Positions 33,798 through 45,792 of a stretch of DNA of 64,000 bases are shown here, piece by piece (positions within the stretch are counted from its first letter, which is position 1; each line of letters begins with the position of its first letter). Under the pieces are notes generated by a model. The model was not told the DNA's origin and did no database searches. It saw only the letters and a program-made list of their open reading frames with translations. Origin of the DNA: Anniella stebbinsi (taxonomy: Eukaryota > Chordata > Lepidosauria > Squamata > Anniellidae); NCBI GenBank assembly GCA_029215795.1, contig JARDYH010000002.1, forward strand, positions 362,788,973-362,852,972, read 5' to 3'. A program made the position numbers and the translations under genes.

Positions 33798-34344
33798 TGG
33801 GAGTTGTAGTCCAACATATATGGAAGGGAACAGGGTTGGGAAGGGTGGCGAAGGCCGCATAGTCTCCCAATGAACCCAAATATAATAAATACAAAAAAAA
33901 AATACATTTATATGATGCTTTTCTACAGTGAAATGTACTCGGAAAGGCTGATAAGAAACATTTAAGGCGTCAACATGCGACATTTGAAAGAAACACCAAG
34001 TTATAAAACATATCCATAAAAATCCAAATATACAATTCACTCCATGTAACGAATTCCATATTAAAATGAAGCAAGTGCTAAGCAAAATCAAGATTAACAG
34101 GCCCCAAGCAAGAAAGAACATAGATGATCTAGATGCTGCTTTTAGTGCGCTCCAAGGGCAATTTAGTCAGACAAACAGCCTTGCTAAATTCAGCTCAAAG
34201 GTGGGTGGGGAGGTTTCCCTAGGCCCCAGGGTCTGGTAGTTGGATGATCCTTCATTTCTGCTGTAGAGGAATCCTATAGCAGTAAAAGGGAAGAGCTGGG
34301 AGCAATAAACTTCATGGGTTCGTGGGATAGTGTGGATGATCGGT

Positions 34345-34450
34345 TTGCGCAGTTTTTAATCATATATTTTAATTTTGTTGTAAGTCGCCTTGAGCCTTTC
34401 TCGTTTTTTAGAAAGGCATCTAAGAAACAGCTGCAACAACAATAATAATG
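34345..34450 (+). mobile_element. L2-like LINE 3' tail
   Basis: TGTAAGTCGCCTTGAGCCTT, AAAGGCATCTAAGAAACAGC and a CAACAATAATAATG tail. Confidence 0.5.
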
Positions 34451-35067
34451 CAATTATATAAGTATTTGCCGCATTCAGAATCTACATTGTTGTGGGTGTT
34501 TTGCTTTGTTTTCCATTCGCAATGAATAAAATAATAGGCAAAGCTGCATTAATTTATAAAATTTCCATGCAAACTCATGGGGGGGGGGAAGAACTGGTGT
34601 CTCAAGTCGCTTGAATACATAACCGTTGAAAACCGTTGTGACAAATAACCCAGTTGTGTCCGTTGTCATCAGGAGGCGAAGGCTGTGATCCTAAGCGCAG
34701 TTAGCAGGGAGGAAGCATGTGCGTTGGATGGGGCTGCAGTCCTGCACATACTTCCCAAGGAACGAGTCTCAGGAAACACATTAGGCCACCCTTCGCCGAC
34801 TTGGTGCCCTCCAGATGCATTGGGCTACAACTCACGTTGTGCCCAGCCAGCAGGGTCTCATTGCCAAATGTTCAGAATCTCAGTGCCTCCTGAGTCTAAA
34901 ACAAGACCTTAGGCAAGGGTGTACAACTTTTCCGTCCCAAGAGGAAATCCACCCCGTCCAAGGTTGGATGCAGCTCCGGGGGCTGCACGAGTGCACGCAC
35001 TCATAAATGTCTCCCCGTATACACATCACTCAACCTTCTCCACACACACTCCCATGCAAATAGATAC

Positions 35068-36085
35068 ACAATTTTCCCAAAGATAGCAGTGTACAAAATT
35101 ATGCATAGTGCAGAGAATGTAGATAGGGAGACATTTCTCTCCCTCTCTCTCAAAATACTAGAACCCAACGGGGTCATCCCATGATGCTGATTGGTGGGAG
35201 ATTCAGGACAAATAAAAGGAAAGACTTCTTCACACGGCACATATTTAAACTATGGAATTCACTGCCACAAGATGTAGTGATGGCCACCAATTTGGACGGC
35301 TTTAAAAGGGGGTTGGATACATTCCTGGAGAAGAAGGCTATCATGGGCTACAAGCCCTGATGGTTATGTGCTACCTCCAGTATCCAGTAAGCCCATATAC
35401 ACCAGTTGCTGGGGAACATGGGTGGGAAGGAGCTAATAATTATTATTATTATTATTAATAATAATAATAATAATAATTTATTACCCGCCTCTCTGTTTGG
35501 ATCGAGGCGGGGAACAGCAATATAATAAAATACATAAAACTGATTAAAACATGACAAACAGTATTAAAACTGCATTAAAACATCCTAAAAACATTCTAAA
35601 ATTCCACTGGATATGCCTGCCGGAAGAGAACAGTCTTTATGGCTTTCTTAAATTCTAAAACACTGTTAAGTTGATGAGTCTCCGGCAGGTCATTCCACAG
35701 TCTGGGAGCGGCAGAAGAGAAGGTCCTCTGGGTAACAGTTGTCAGCCTAGTCTTGGCCGACTGTAGTAAGTTCTTCTCAGAGGACCTGAGCGTGCGGGGC
35801 GGATTGTATGGGAGAAGGCGATCCCACAGGTAACCTGGACCCAAACCATGTAGGGCTTTAAAGGTAATAACCAACACTTTATACTTTGCCCGGAAACTAA
35901 TTGGCAGCCAGTGGAGCGATTTTAAAGCTGGCGTAATCTGGTCACCCCTAAGTGTACCGGTGACCAACCATGTCCTGCTTTGTTGGTCCCTGGCCGGCAG
36001 CTGGTTGGCCACTGTGTGAACAGAGTGCTGGACTAGACAGACCCGCGGTCTGATCCAGCATCAGGGCTCTTCTGATGTTCTTACT
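35068..36085 (+). mobile_element. CR1 LINE 3' end, split by an L2
   Basis: 35068-35430 carries ACATTTCTCTCCCTCTCTCT, ATGGAATTCACTGCCACAAG and GTTGCTGGGGAACATGGGTG. It resumes at 35961 with GGCCGGCAGCTGGTTGGCCA and ends GGGCTCTTCTGATGTTCTTA. The L2-like LINE lies between. Confidence 0.8.
35431..35960 (-). mobile_element. L2-like LINE nested in CR1
   Basis: A (TAA/TTA)n tail, then TTACCCGCCTCTCTGTTTGG (complement of the 3' end). Minus-strand coding reads PALKSLHWLPISFRAKYKVL then ITFKALHGLGPGYLWDRLLP and FSSAAPRLWNDLPETHQLNS, open for over 120 codons. Same subfamily as 1-329. Confidence 0.85.
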
Positions 36086-36581
36086 TTTTAAAAATAAACA
36101 CTGTGGGAGCCGCTCTAAAAGTGCTCTATAGTTCCTGCCATAGAAGTCCTGTTTCTACCGCGTCCTATTTTCTGCAATTGCGAAGAGACTGAGCTGCCAA
36201 TTACCAGCAGCGCTTGGGGGTCCACACAAGAGGGCTGGGGAGGGGGTGTGCCTTCAGCCCGTGAGTTGTGCATCCTTTCACTCGGCAGGTGCGGTATGGT
36301 GTAGTAGGCGCAGGGAAATCCAAGTTTAAATCCCAACTCAGCTCTTTAGCTCCCTGGATGCCTTTGGTGTGGACGTGCTGTCTCAGTGTGGCCTACCTCA
36401 CAGGGTTACCATTAGGAGAAAATGGGGGAGGAGAATAAGCTTCTATACCACCTTGTGCTCCTTGGAGAAAAGGTGGGTGTCAGTGTTCCTGCTATGACCT
36501 GGACGCTCTGAGCAAGTCTTTAAGGAACTCTGCCTCCTTAAGAAGCCCACCTTCCTTCTTTTTACCTTCCCCTTGCAGACT

Positions 36582-36922
36582 AAGGGTGCCTCTACAAGAG
36601 CGATTTAAAGCTCTTTCAAGGCGCATTACAAATTTTACCTCTACAAGAGCGGAGCGCAAATCGGGGGTCGAGACACTTTTTATCTCCGATTATTTGCATT
36701 TTCGAATGCGCGTTAAATAGCGAGTTTTAATTTGCCGTGGGAGTTAAAGCACCCTATGGCCATGTAAACATGTGATTCTCTGCATGAAGCGCGTTTCATA
36801 TAGCCTGTAATGCGCTTTACTGCCTCTCATGAATAGGTATTAGGAGTAAATGCGCTTCTCCGTATATGCGCATAATCGGGAAACCGGGAGTCAAACCGAA
36901 ATCTTGTAGAGGGGGCCTTAGC
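36582..36922. mobile_element. Inverted-repeat MITE, TAAGG...CCTCTACAAGA termini
   Basis: Left TAAGGGTGCCTCTACAAGAG and right ATCTTGTAGAGGGGGCCTTA are complementary over about 19 bp. A second CCTCTACAAGAGCG lies 48 bp inside the left end. The interior has GCGCATTAC/GTAATGCGC inversions. No reliable target duplication and no coding. Located between LRCH3 and FYTTD1. Confidence 0.6.
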
Positions 36923-36994
36923 GTGAGTGACACTCCAGACACTCCTAGCTTAACACAATAGTATACTAGTAAAGTAAAACAGGCAAACACATCG

Positions 36995-37313
36995 TATAGC
37001 TAAACTATAGAATTCACCTCCACAAGATGTGGCGATGGCCACCAATTTGGATGGCTTTAAAAAGGGATTGGATCAATTCCTGGAGGAGAAGGCTCTCAAG
37101 GGCTACTAGTCCTGATAGCTATGTGCTACCTCCAGTATCAGAGGCAGTATGCCTGTGAGCACCAGTTACTGGGGAACATGGGTGGGAGGGTGCTGTTGCA
37201 CCTGTGTCCTGCTTCTGGATTCTGGTCAACAGCTGGTTGGCCACTGTATGACCAGAGTGCTGCACTATACGGACCCTTGGTCAGATCCAGCATGGCTCTT
37301 CTTATTTTCTTAA
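36995..37313 (+). mobile_element. CR1 LINE 3' end
   Basis: TCCACAAGATGTGGCGATGG, ACTGGGGAACATGGGTGGGA and GTCAACAGCTGGTTGGCCAC, ending GGCTCTTCTTATTTTCTTA. Confidence 0.8.
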
Positions 37314-38335
37314 ATTACAATTAAAGGTATTTAGTCAATAGAGCTGAGTGATACAAAGGCATTACAAGACAATAAAATTTGTAAAAACATAAGTTCTTTT
37401 ACCCTAAGCTGCTCCTTCTTTCTGCTCCTTTCTATGGACCTGGTCTGTCTCCTGGCCGGCTCTCTCACCCTTTTATACCCTTTCCCCCAAAAAACAGAAA
37501 ATAAAGTTCCCACTTTGAGGAAATTAAACTTAATTGGAGAAATTAAATGTAACCAGGGAATGAACCTTAACTGGAGAAATTAAACTACTCCTTACAGATT
37601 AAACTTCTCCCAACAGAAAAACTCCAGACCTCTAGGCCTAAGTTTATTACCTCACCTCTGTAGGCCTCAAACCTTCACAGTGGGATATAAATGTAATAAA
37701 TAAAACAGTGTGAACATCAATTGAGGAAATTACCACATTCATACCATACTCATTTCAGTCTCTGGAACATGAGTAGCAACAAATTACAATAATTTAGGTG
37801 AGGGGTAAGAGCTGTCTACCAAATACAAAATTGTATCTGATTCCTCGTCTGGTTTCAGTGAAATGTAAATGACATTCCCATATTGCAAACCCTCAGTAGT
37901 TGAACATCAAAGATTCTTGATTCTGTTTAGAGTTAAAAAGCGAGGCAATATTGCTAGAATGAAAATGCCATCTTTAATAAGTTCCTTTTCCATTCAATTT
38001 GGAAGAACAGGGAAGATTCCATCCCAGAAAAAAGGGGTGGCGTGATGAAAGGAAAGGGAACAGATACTCCCTCTTTTTTCTATTGCAAGTGTTAACGCTT
38101 TTAAAAGGGTTAATGCAGGTCTACGCTCTGTGAACATTGCCTCCCCTCTCTCTTGGTCCTGCATCAATGTGACCAAGCCAGGAACTGGTTTATCCGACCA
38201 TAAGAACTCACTACAAACGTGCACGGAATATGGCAGTAATGCAGAACCCCTTCTCAGTTTGTGTGGGCAAAAGTTATAACGGAAAGTGATGCGACACCTG
38301 AGGATTTTCTTATGGCCTTAAGTAGAACCGGCGTG
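37314..38335. other. Intergenic stretch, no gene seen
   Basis: Between two CR1 copies, downstream of FYTTD1. GATATAAATGTAATAAATAA near 37683 resembles an L2 tail. Otherwise nothing recognised. Confidence 0.4.
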
Positions 38336-38567
38336 CTAAGAGTGCCATGCTGGATCAGACCAAGGGTCTGTCTAGTCCAGCACTCTGTTCACACAGTGGC
38401 CAACCAGATATCAACCAGGCACCAACAAAGCAGGACGTGAGTGCAATAGCACCCTCCCGCCCATGTTCCCCAGCAACTGGTGCACACAGGCTTACTGCCT
38501 CCGTTACTGGAGGCAGCACAGAACCATCAGGGCTAGTAGCCATTGATAGCCTTCTCCTCCAGGAAGC
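38336..38567 (-). mobile_element. CR1 LINE 3' end
   Basis: GCTGGATCAGACCAAGGGTC, AGTCCAGCACTCTGTTCACA and CCCATGTTCCCCAGCAACTG are the complement of the CR1 3' region seen at 35068-36085. It abuts a SINE. Confidence 0.8.
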
Positions 38568-38755
38568 TGCTTTATACCAAGTAGGACCATCAGTCCATCT
38601 AGCTCAATATTGTCAACACTGACTGGCAGCCATGTCCTCCAGGGTTTCAGGCAAGAACCTTTCCAGCCCTCCCAGAAAATGCTGCCGTGGATTGAACCCG
38701 GGACCTTCTGCATGCACAGCCGGGGCTCTACCACTGAGCTATAGTCCCTCCTGAA
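38568..38755 (-). mobile_element. tRNA-derived SINE
   Basis: Minus-strand copy. The complement of the B box (GATTGAACC) lies near 38692 and of the A box (CTCTACCACTGAGCTATAG) near 38727. The tail GAAGCTGCTTTATACCAAGT is at the left. It abuts a minus-strand CR1 3' end (38336-38567). Confidence 0.85.
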
Positions 38756-39289
38756 TTATTAGCAGCAATACAAGGCAGGATCCTATTCTGCAGCTCCACC
38801 TCTCGTAGTTCTGTGCAAGAGGAACTAGCACTCCCTGAAGCAACCCCAGGAGCAAGTGAGGATGCTCATCTCCAGAACAGGACATGCCAAAGGAGTTCCC
38901 TTTTGTGAGCTCGGCCAACCTGCCCTGCTCCGGAAACAGGTGTTTCCAGTTTTTCAGGAACTACTGTCCATCTATTTCCTCACTTTGCAGGTGTGTCACA
39001 TACTCAGTACTGAGGATCACCTGCCAACGTGTTACCACATATGCAATATAAAATCCTGTCTTGTCATGCTTCCATCTCCTAACTGTGGAGCAGGGATGTT
39101 CCTAGGCATGGGTCGATGGGCCCCCAAATCTATCAGGGCCCACAGAACTCCCCATTGGGGACAATGGAAGTTCCCCCTCTCTCAGCTTAATAGCCAGGCA
39201 GGGGCAAATTTCCAGGGGGGATTACAGCTTGGGGGGTTCACTCTTCCCCTTCCCACCCACTGCAACCCCACCCCCCAATCGTCCTTTGC

Positions 39290-40345
39290 ATGGCAATTAA
39301 CCTAAATTTAAAAAAAAATTCCAAGGAAGCTGTTTCAGTGCTAAACCGGTGTCTGTCGGCAGCAATGGACTGGACGAGGGCAAACAAATTGAAACTTAAT
39401 CCAAACAAGTCAGAAGTGCTCCTGGTCAGTCGAAAGGCAGACCAGGGAATAGGGATTCTGCTTGTGCTGGATGGGGTTACACTCCCCCTGAAGACACAGG
39501 TTCGCAGCTTGGGTGTACTTCTGGATTCAGCCCTGAGCCTGGATGCCCAGGTTTCGGCAGTGGCCAGGAGTGCATTGGCACATTTAAAGCTTGTGCATCA
39601 GCTGCGCCCGTTCCTTGAGATATCAGACCTGGCAGCGGTGACACACGCCTTAGTTACATCCCATTTGGATTACTGAAATGTGCTCTATGCGGGGCTGCCT
39701 TTGAAGAGTGCTCAGAAACTTCAGCTGGTTCAAAGAGCTGCAGCCAGATTGCCGACTGGGGCTGGTTACAGGGAGCACACAACTCCTCTGTTACAACAGC
39801 TCCACTGGCTTCCGGTCTGTTTCCTGGCACAATTCAAAGTGCTGTTTTTAACCCATAAAGCCCTATACGGCTCAGGTCCAGATTATCTGAAAGACCGTAT
39901 TCTCCCATATGTGCCTGCCTGTGCTTTGAGATCTTCAGGGGACGCCCTCCTCTCAGTCCCACCACCATCCCAGGCACGCCTGGTAGGAACGCAGGAGAGG
40001 GCCTTCTCAGTGGCTGCTCCAGTGCTCTGGAACTCCCCTCCCAGGGAAGCTGGACTGGCTCCCTCCTTGATGTGTTTCCGGAGGCACACAAAAACTGTCT
40101 TATTCCGGCAGGCCTTTGGACATAATGTGGACCTGCATCTATGTTTTAAGACTTTTAATTTTAATATGTATTTTAAATGTTGAAATGTTTTAATATCGAG
40201 ACCTATTTAATTGTATTTTAACCTTTGCATATCTTTTATTAATAGCTTTTAACATGTTTTCATTTTGTAAAGCCTCCTTGAGGCCCAGCATTGGGCAAAA
40301 GGTGGGATATAAATATAATAATAATAATAATAATAATAATAACCC
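39290..40345 (+). mobile_element. L2-like LINE, RT C-terminal half, one in-frame stop
   Basis: Encodes MDWTRANKLKLNPNKSEVLL (RT), LVTSHLDY, then an in-frame TGA where Cys is expected (LDYC), then VLYAGLPLKSAQKLQLVQRA and ERAFSVAAPVLWNSPPRE. The frame is otherwise open over about 890 bp, making this the best-preserved L2-like copy in the window. The 3' end is TATAAATATAATAATAATAA. It lies between LRCH3 and FYTTD1. Confidence 0.85.
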
Positions 40346-40934
40346 ATTTTCCCATTGGTTTGGGATGATCTGAGTCAGGGTGCAAATTAATCAAAGCATT
40401 TATTTTATTTGAGATGATTAGGATGAGGAAGTAATTGGCTGGCTTTGTGAAATTGAAAGAAATCCAGTTACTTCTAAATGTGTGCAGGTATAGGTACAAA
40501 TTAGCATATGCAGATTTTACACAGATTGGAGGGGCTGCTGTGGGATATTGAAAATTCTGACAACGAAGCTCTTCAGTATTTAAATGTGGACATGCACTTC
40601 AAGTATTAAGGTGATGCCTTTTTTAAAGACATATTGTTAGGGTACATGAACTGAGCTCCATGGACGTCTCTCACTCGTGTTTCTGGCTAGCTGTCTTGCC
40701 AAGAGTCCCTCCCCAACCCCAACCCCCACCCCCCACCCCCATGAACATACTGTAAAATAAATGCCCTTATTCTTCTGTCAAATGCTGGAACCAGAGTGGG
40801 CGCAGCTTTCTCTTTTCCTGCCAACCACATACCCGAGAGCTGTTCCCTTACAGAAAGCACGGCCATTCTGTTCTTATCTGCTTTTCAAGTTTTCCAGAAG
40901 CGGAAAATGCAGCCCTTGCTGTGTGAGAAAGCGA

Positions 40935-41110
40935 GAGGCATGGCGGTGGCTGGTGGCTCTTGATGTCAGCGGGGTAGTGAATCTGCTCTGGGTTTCAAAG
41001 CACCTTGGATAGCCCCTTTAGAGTTCTCGCTGGTTCTGATCGAAACCCGGAGTGGATTCATCGTCCCACTGACATCGGAGTCACCACCCTCCACTGGACA
41101 GCCATGATTT
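40935..41110. repeat. Inverted repeat / foldback sequence
   Basis: TTGATGTCAGCGGGGTAGTG and CTCTGGGTTTC on the left pair with GAAACCCGGAGTGGATTCAT and CCCACTGACATCGG on the right. Outer parts GGCGGTGGCTGGTGG and CACCACCCTCCACTGGACAG also pair. Half of it recurs at 43025-43090 (TTCTGACCGAAACCCGGACC). It is a dispersed but unclassified family. Confidence 0.5.
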
Positions 41111-42159
41111 GTTAGCATGTGGGGAGCTTTAAGGAGAGCAGCCCTGGACACAGACTAGGCAAAGAATCACGGGCCTAAATTGAACCTCACTGTTAATCCA
41201 ACCTTGTGTTTGCCATATCCTTCCTACCTCTCATTTAGATTGGTACATGCACTAAATGCCTACAACCAGGTACGCTTGTGAGCTACAGATTAAACAACTC
41301 AAATGCCTTCAAGTATTGCATTTTCCAATATAGTTATTGTTGTGATTGTTGTTGTTATTATTATATTTATTTATATCCCGCCTTTTTCCCAATAATGGGA
41401 TTCCCAATGTGGATCCTGAGCAGTTTTCAAATAAAGTGGGCAAGTGTGGTTAAAGGATAACTTTATCTATGTCCTTTGGTCCAGAAGGAAACTACTGGCA
41501 TTCATAGGCGTGCGCACAGGGTGTGCTGGGTGTGCCCAGGCACACCCTGATTTCCCAGGGCACCTCTGCTTTCCTGCCCCCCCCCCCCCATTTGAATTGG
41601 GGCTTTTAAAAGGACGGGAAAGCTTCCATTAGCAGCCATGGGGAACTACACACTTTCCAGTGGAGGGGTGAGAAATTGCGCTTCCCTTCCTCTGCTCCAA
41701 TCAGGGCCTTTAAGGTGCACACCCTAATGAAATGCGCTGCACACGGCTACGCTAGCTTTCCTAAGCCGTTTTTTTAGTCCCCAAGTTCACAAGCAAGTTA
41801 ACTAGAGCCATCCAATATTAGATCTGGACTTCAAACAATCAAGAACATATCAGAGACCCTCAACTGCCTGGCTGCTTGGTCTCACTCACATCAAGAATGA
41901 TTGCTGCTTTGATTCAGCATTATGTAATATGCTATTTTATCCATTTCTGTGGGATTACAAAGAAGAAAATAAAATGATTGCTGCGTAAGACCAGGTGGCA
42001 TGTTTCCTTTACACCTGCAGGTTCCCCATGCAAGTACAGAAACAGGATATCCAAAATAGGATGTGGCATGCTAAACATCGCTAGCTTCCATTATTTAAAA
42101 CAGCATTTCTAGTCCTCAAGGGTGATGTAAATTGGTAAAGATGTATTTATTTATATTAT
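41111..42159. other. Intergenic stretch, repeat debris
   Basis: 41353-41440 looks like a reverse-strand LINE tail (TATTTATATCCCGCCTTTTT). 41503-41755 has weak inverted ends (TAGGCGTGCGCACAGGGTGT and TGCACACGGCTACGCTA) and could be a decayed hAT element. No gene seen. Confidence 0.4.
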
Positions 42160-42998
42160 TATGTATCTCTTTCTCGCTTGTGGCGGTTTTTCTAGGCAGA
42201 CATGATGGGCTCTGCCAAGTCATGCTGTCTTTTATTGATTCAGGAATTTCATGATGATTGAGCATGTTTTAATTATGACTGCTTTCTGGATGTTGGTGTG
42301 GATGTATTCTGGTAGGCCCAGTTTCTGAAGGTTTTCTGTATAGTTTTTTGGTGTGATGCCGGTGACTGATTTGACTAATGGAATAGTTGTGACCTTTTCC
42401 TGTTGCCATAGTTCATTGACTTCCATGGCCAATGGTGTATATTTGTCTCTCTTTTCTTCTTCCTTTTCAACAACATTTTTGTCATTCAGTATTGCTATGT
42501 TGATGACGTGTTTTTTTCTTTTTTGTCTACGACTGTTGTCTGGTTGGTATTGTCTTGTCCGTATGAATTGTTCTGTCCCAGTATATTTTATGGTCTGCAT
42601 TTTCCAAGATTGTTACGGGTGAGTATGCATAGTATGGTGCAGGTTGTTTGATAAGGTTGAATTTGATGGCCAGTTGGTGAATTATTTTTGCAGCTGTATT
42701 ATGTCTGTCCGTATAGTCCATTCTTGCCAGAATTTTACATCCTCCTGTTATGTGGTTTATTGTTTCTTGGAACTGATGGCATTTCCTGCATAGGTCTGTT
42801 GTTACACTGTTATCTTTCATGATGTATTTTTGGTAGTTCTTGGTTGCTATAACTTGATCCTGTATAGCTATTAGGAATCCTTCAGTTTCTGGAAATAGCT
42901 CACCCTTCCTGAGCCATTTGTACGATTGTTCTTTATTTGTGGGTTCTGTATTATGTTGTAGGGCTTTCCAGGGAGTACTTTTTGTGCCCATCATCATT
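42160..42998 (-). mobile_element. R4-clade LINE C-terminal region with endonuclease motifs (copy 2)
   Basis: It encodes, across one frameshift, SYKWLRKGELFPETEGFLIA, a CCHC zinc knuckle (CRKCHQFQETINHITGGC), then YSPVTILENADHKIYWDRTI and NDKNVVEKEEEKRDKYTPLA. This order (knuckle, then PD-D/ExK-type endonuclease, C-terminal) is characteristic of R2/R4-group LINEs, which cut target DNA with a restriction-like endonuclease. The residue order around the frameshift near 42540 (TRQQS / RRQKRKK) is nearly continuous, so decay is modest. Confidence 0.75.
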
Positions 42999-43024
42999 TT
43001 ATTATTATATCCTGACTTTTTCCT

Positions 43025-43090
43025 TTAGGGTTCTTACTGGTTCTGACCGAAACCCGGACCGGGTTCATTGCTGCCACCACTCTCCAGTTG
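43025..43090. repeat. Half copy of the 40935-41110 foldback repeat
   Basis: GGTTCTTACTGGTTCTGACC and GAAACCCGGACCGGGTTCAT match the right half of 40935-41110. It is wedged between the R4 LINE fragment and an L2-like LINE 3' end. Confidence 0.4.
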
Positions 43091-43470
43091 TATGGGTTGT
43101 CAGCTGCAAAAGGGTCTGCTAGAAGATGGGACATCCAGCGGACCTGTGGAGTGCTGGCACTCCATGTCTGGAATGCCCTCCCCAGGGAGGCTCACCATGT
43201 GTGCCTATAATACGTTCTTTTTGGCACCAGTTAAAGGACCTTTTTATTCTCTCAGGCATTTTAATGCTTTTAGATGTTAACACTCCTTTATTTTGAGGCT
43301 GGTTTTACTTTGGTTTTATGTGCTGTAGTGTTCTGACTCATTGTCGTTGGTTTTGTCTTGATTTTATTACGTGCTGTTTTTATGCACTGTTTCCTAGTTT
43401 GCATTCTATGTTTTTAACGCACTGTACATTGCCCAGAGAACGTGGGTTCTTGGGCAATTTAAAAGGACAA
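43090..43470 (+). mobile_element. L2-like LINE 3' end
   Basis: TGGAATGCCCTCCCCAGGGA corresponds to the WN.LP.E codons of L2-type RT C-termini. AGTTAAAGGACCTTTTTATT and TGTACATTGCCCAGAGAACG follow as the 3' region. It ends about 300 bp beyond the FYTTD1 poly(A) candidate. Confidence 0.6.
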
Positions 43471-43764
43471 TAAGTAATTACTTTGCACAACTTCTGCCTC
43501 CCCACTGTACACTGCATTTCCATTTCCTTGTGTAAACCCAAGCATTGTGCCACAACGTTACAGGTGTACAAAAACAAAATAAAACAGTGTTAATAGTTGC
43601 AATTGCACTATTTGCAATTCTTCGGCATAAAATACACGACCCTCCTTAAGATTGCTGTGCCATGCAGCGAGTTAAACAGCATACCAAATGTCGAGAGAAA
43701 TCATTCAAAATACTAAACTGTCCCTTGCGGAATACAAAGCACTGCAAAATTCAGTTCCAAGTAC

Positions 43765-45480
43765 ACACAACCACAAACTTGTAACATTTTTATTTTTAAA
43801 AAGTCCAACAGCTTTAGAATAGATCCAAATGTATTAACTTCTCAAAAAAAAATACCAAAAGGTACAGTTTAAAGCATATTCTCCTTAAATACAAACTAGC
43901 TCTCTTGAGATGCATTGCATCAATGTTTTGCATCTATGTTGATGCAAAAGGGTTTAGTTTTGCCTTTTGAAATTGCATCCTGGTAGGAAACAAACACAGG
44001 ATGATCATCAGCATACAGCCTACTTCAATTCTAACAGACCTCTTGAACAGAACTACTAACAAGGTAAAAAAAACACTTTTATATTCCAAACTTTTCCCCC
44101 CCATTGTAAAGGTATAGAAGATATTTCAAAGAATTAAAAACAGAAAAAGTTGAACACTAATTGTCATGGATGTATGACTAGGTTAAAACTGCTATAAGAA
44201 AGGGCCGGCTACTGCCAGAAGAGATCTCTGTTTGAAATGCCACAATAAACTAAAGGCGTGGGGATTTCAAAGAAAAACAAAGGTTTGTGTTACAACGTAC
44301 CAGGTTTTTGAGACCAAGTAAACCAGGTAGTATCCTTTTATGTAGGTGCACCTCAATGGACCGCTATGGATAGTTTTAGCCCAGGAATCAAGAGGTGTCA
44401 TCACAGGAAATGACTCAGGCTACAGCTGTGAACACGGCTAACCTCAACTAAGCTTGGATGATGGACGGAGGACCGTCCCTGAAGATGGTAACGCAAGTTT
44501 CGAATTCAAAAATCCAACACACAGGACGTTTTGGGTGTGGGTGGGTGTGGATATGTCGCCTCCGCCACTTCTGATCCCTTGATACAGCAGGAAGGTCCCT
44601 TGATGCTCACCTGCTGAAACTACCACTAGGCAGAGGAGTCACAAAGTGCACAATTCCACAACACGACAGAGCGACAACCAAAATAACTTATCCGGTAATA
44701 GTAAGTGGTCAAAGCATAGTTTCAGCTAAGGAAGATGGAAAGCAAACTGCTATCGTTAAAGGGGGAATGAAAATGCCTAAGTTGTGTTTAACGTTTTACC
44801 CCACAGAGACCAACGCGTTCATTTCTCGGGCGTACAGACCAGGCTCTTCCGAAAGCCCCGGGGAGGGCTCATTCTTGATTACTGTCGCTTCAAAGTGTGA
44901 CAATAGTCCAACAATGGTTGCATTGTTCTTTTACTACCCCAAACCCCCAAACAATTTGGCCTGCGGCGTCAGGTGAACTGCAGCGCTTCAGAGACCATTG
45001 AGCTGAAGCCGCAGAACGGCGGCTTGGAGCAGGAAGTGGTCTCCCCGGGGAGGTTTAAGCCGAAAAACAGAGCAAACTTTGGCAGTGGGGTAGAATGAAA
45101 TGAGACAAGTTCCCAGCTTTCCGGCAGTGGGTGGATCAAATACTGACCACCTGATTAACCACCAACATCCATTGGCTGCGTAAGAAACTAAAATAAGTAT
45201 ATCGGCTTTCCCCCCCTCCTTGCTGGGGCCAGATAGGGACTCTGTCCCCAATCCAGGAAACCTGACTCACATTTACCAAGCATATACATTTTCTCTTTTT
45301 TATGGACCAGTATCATGTGAGGATTGTGTTTCTTTTAACTATTTAAAGTAAAAGCGGTAAAAAAGAAAAGATATTCAGCTTCGTCGGCATCTTGACACGA
45401 AGCCCAACAGGTCCCATACTTTTCGACTCGCAGTTCATTCTGTTTCTTAGAAAGATGGGAGCCCCCGCTTTGTCCAGCCC
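43765..45480 (-). other. FYTTD1: FYTTD1 3' UTR (probable extent)
   Basis: From the stop codon leftwards there are about 1.7 kb of sequence without recognisable repeats, in contrast to both flanks. This is what a constrained 3' UTR looks like in this repeat-rich region. A minus-strand AATAAA (43794-43789) in an A/U-rich context is the best poly(A)-signal candidate. The L2-like LINE ending near 43470 lies beyond it. The exact cleavage site and any alternative signals cannot be determined from sequence alone. Confidence 0.5.
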
Positions 45481-45576
45481 CTAGCCCACAGTTACGAAAC
45501 GGCTGCCTTTGTTCTGAGAGAGGGCTGTCCTTTGCTCCTTCAGGATCCCAAAGCGCTCGTTGAGGGTCATATTTGT
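45481..45576 (-). CDS. FYTTD1: FYTTD1 terminal coding exon with stop codon
   Basis: The acceptor is TCTGTTTACAG|. The exon reads [20 protein letters not shown], then [11 protein letters not shown] and a TAG stop (45483-45481). The block [14 protein letters not shown] and the ending GSRFVTVG are the C-terminus recalled for human FYTTD1. It begins on a codon boundary, as the preceding exon requires. The six exons total 570 nt (189 residues plus stop) with consistent phases, which argues for a functional gene rather than a processed or decayed copy. The 3' UTR continues to the left. Confidence 0.96.
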   Translation of the reverse strand, partial: TNMTLNERFGILKEQRTALSQNKGSRFVTVG

Positions 45577-45792
45577 CTGTAAACAGAAAGGATGGAAGTT
45601 AACACAACAGCCCCCCATTAAAAGAGGCTGAAGGACAAAGAATTAAGTAATGGAATCTGGTTAACATTTCAGCAGTTTTCTCCTCGAGCATTAATTCAGC
45701 ATCTGTTGGAGAGTTCATACGAGTGAGATGGGACTTTGGGAAAGATATGATGGTCTATAAGGTATATTGACTTCACAACTTTAAGGCTAGAT

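Noticed and set aside
40761..41012. Short plus-strand ORF with a hydrophobic start
   Set aside because: It runs into the foldback repeat at 40935-41110 and has no family motif.
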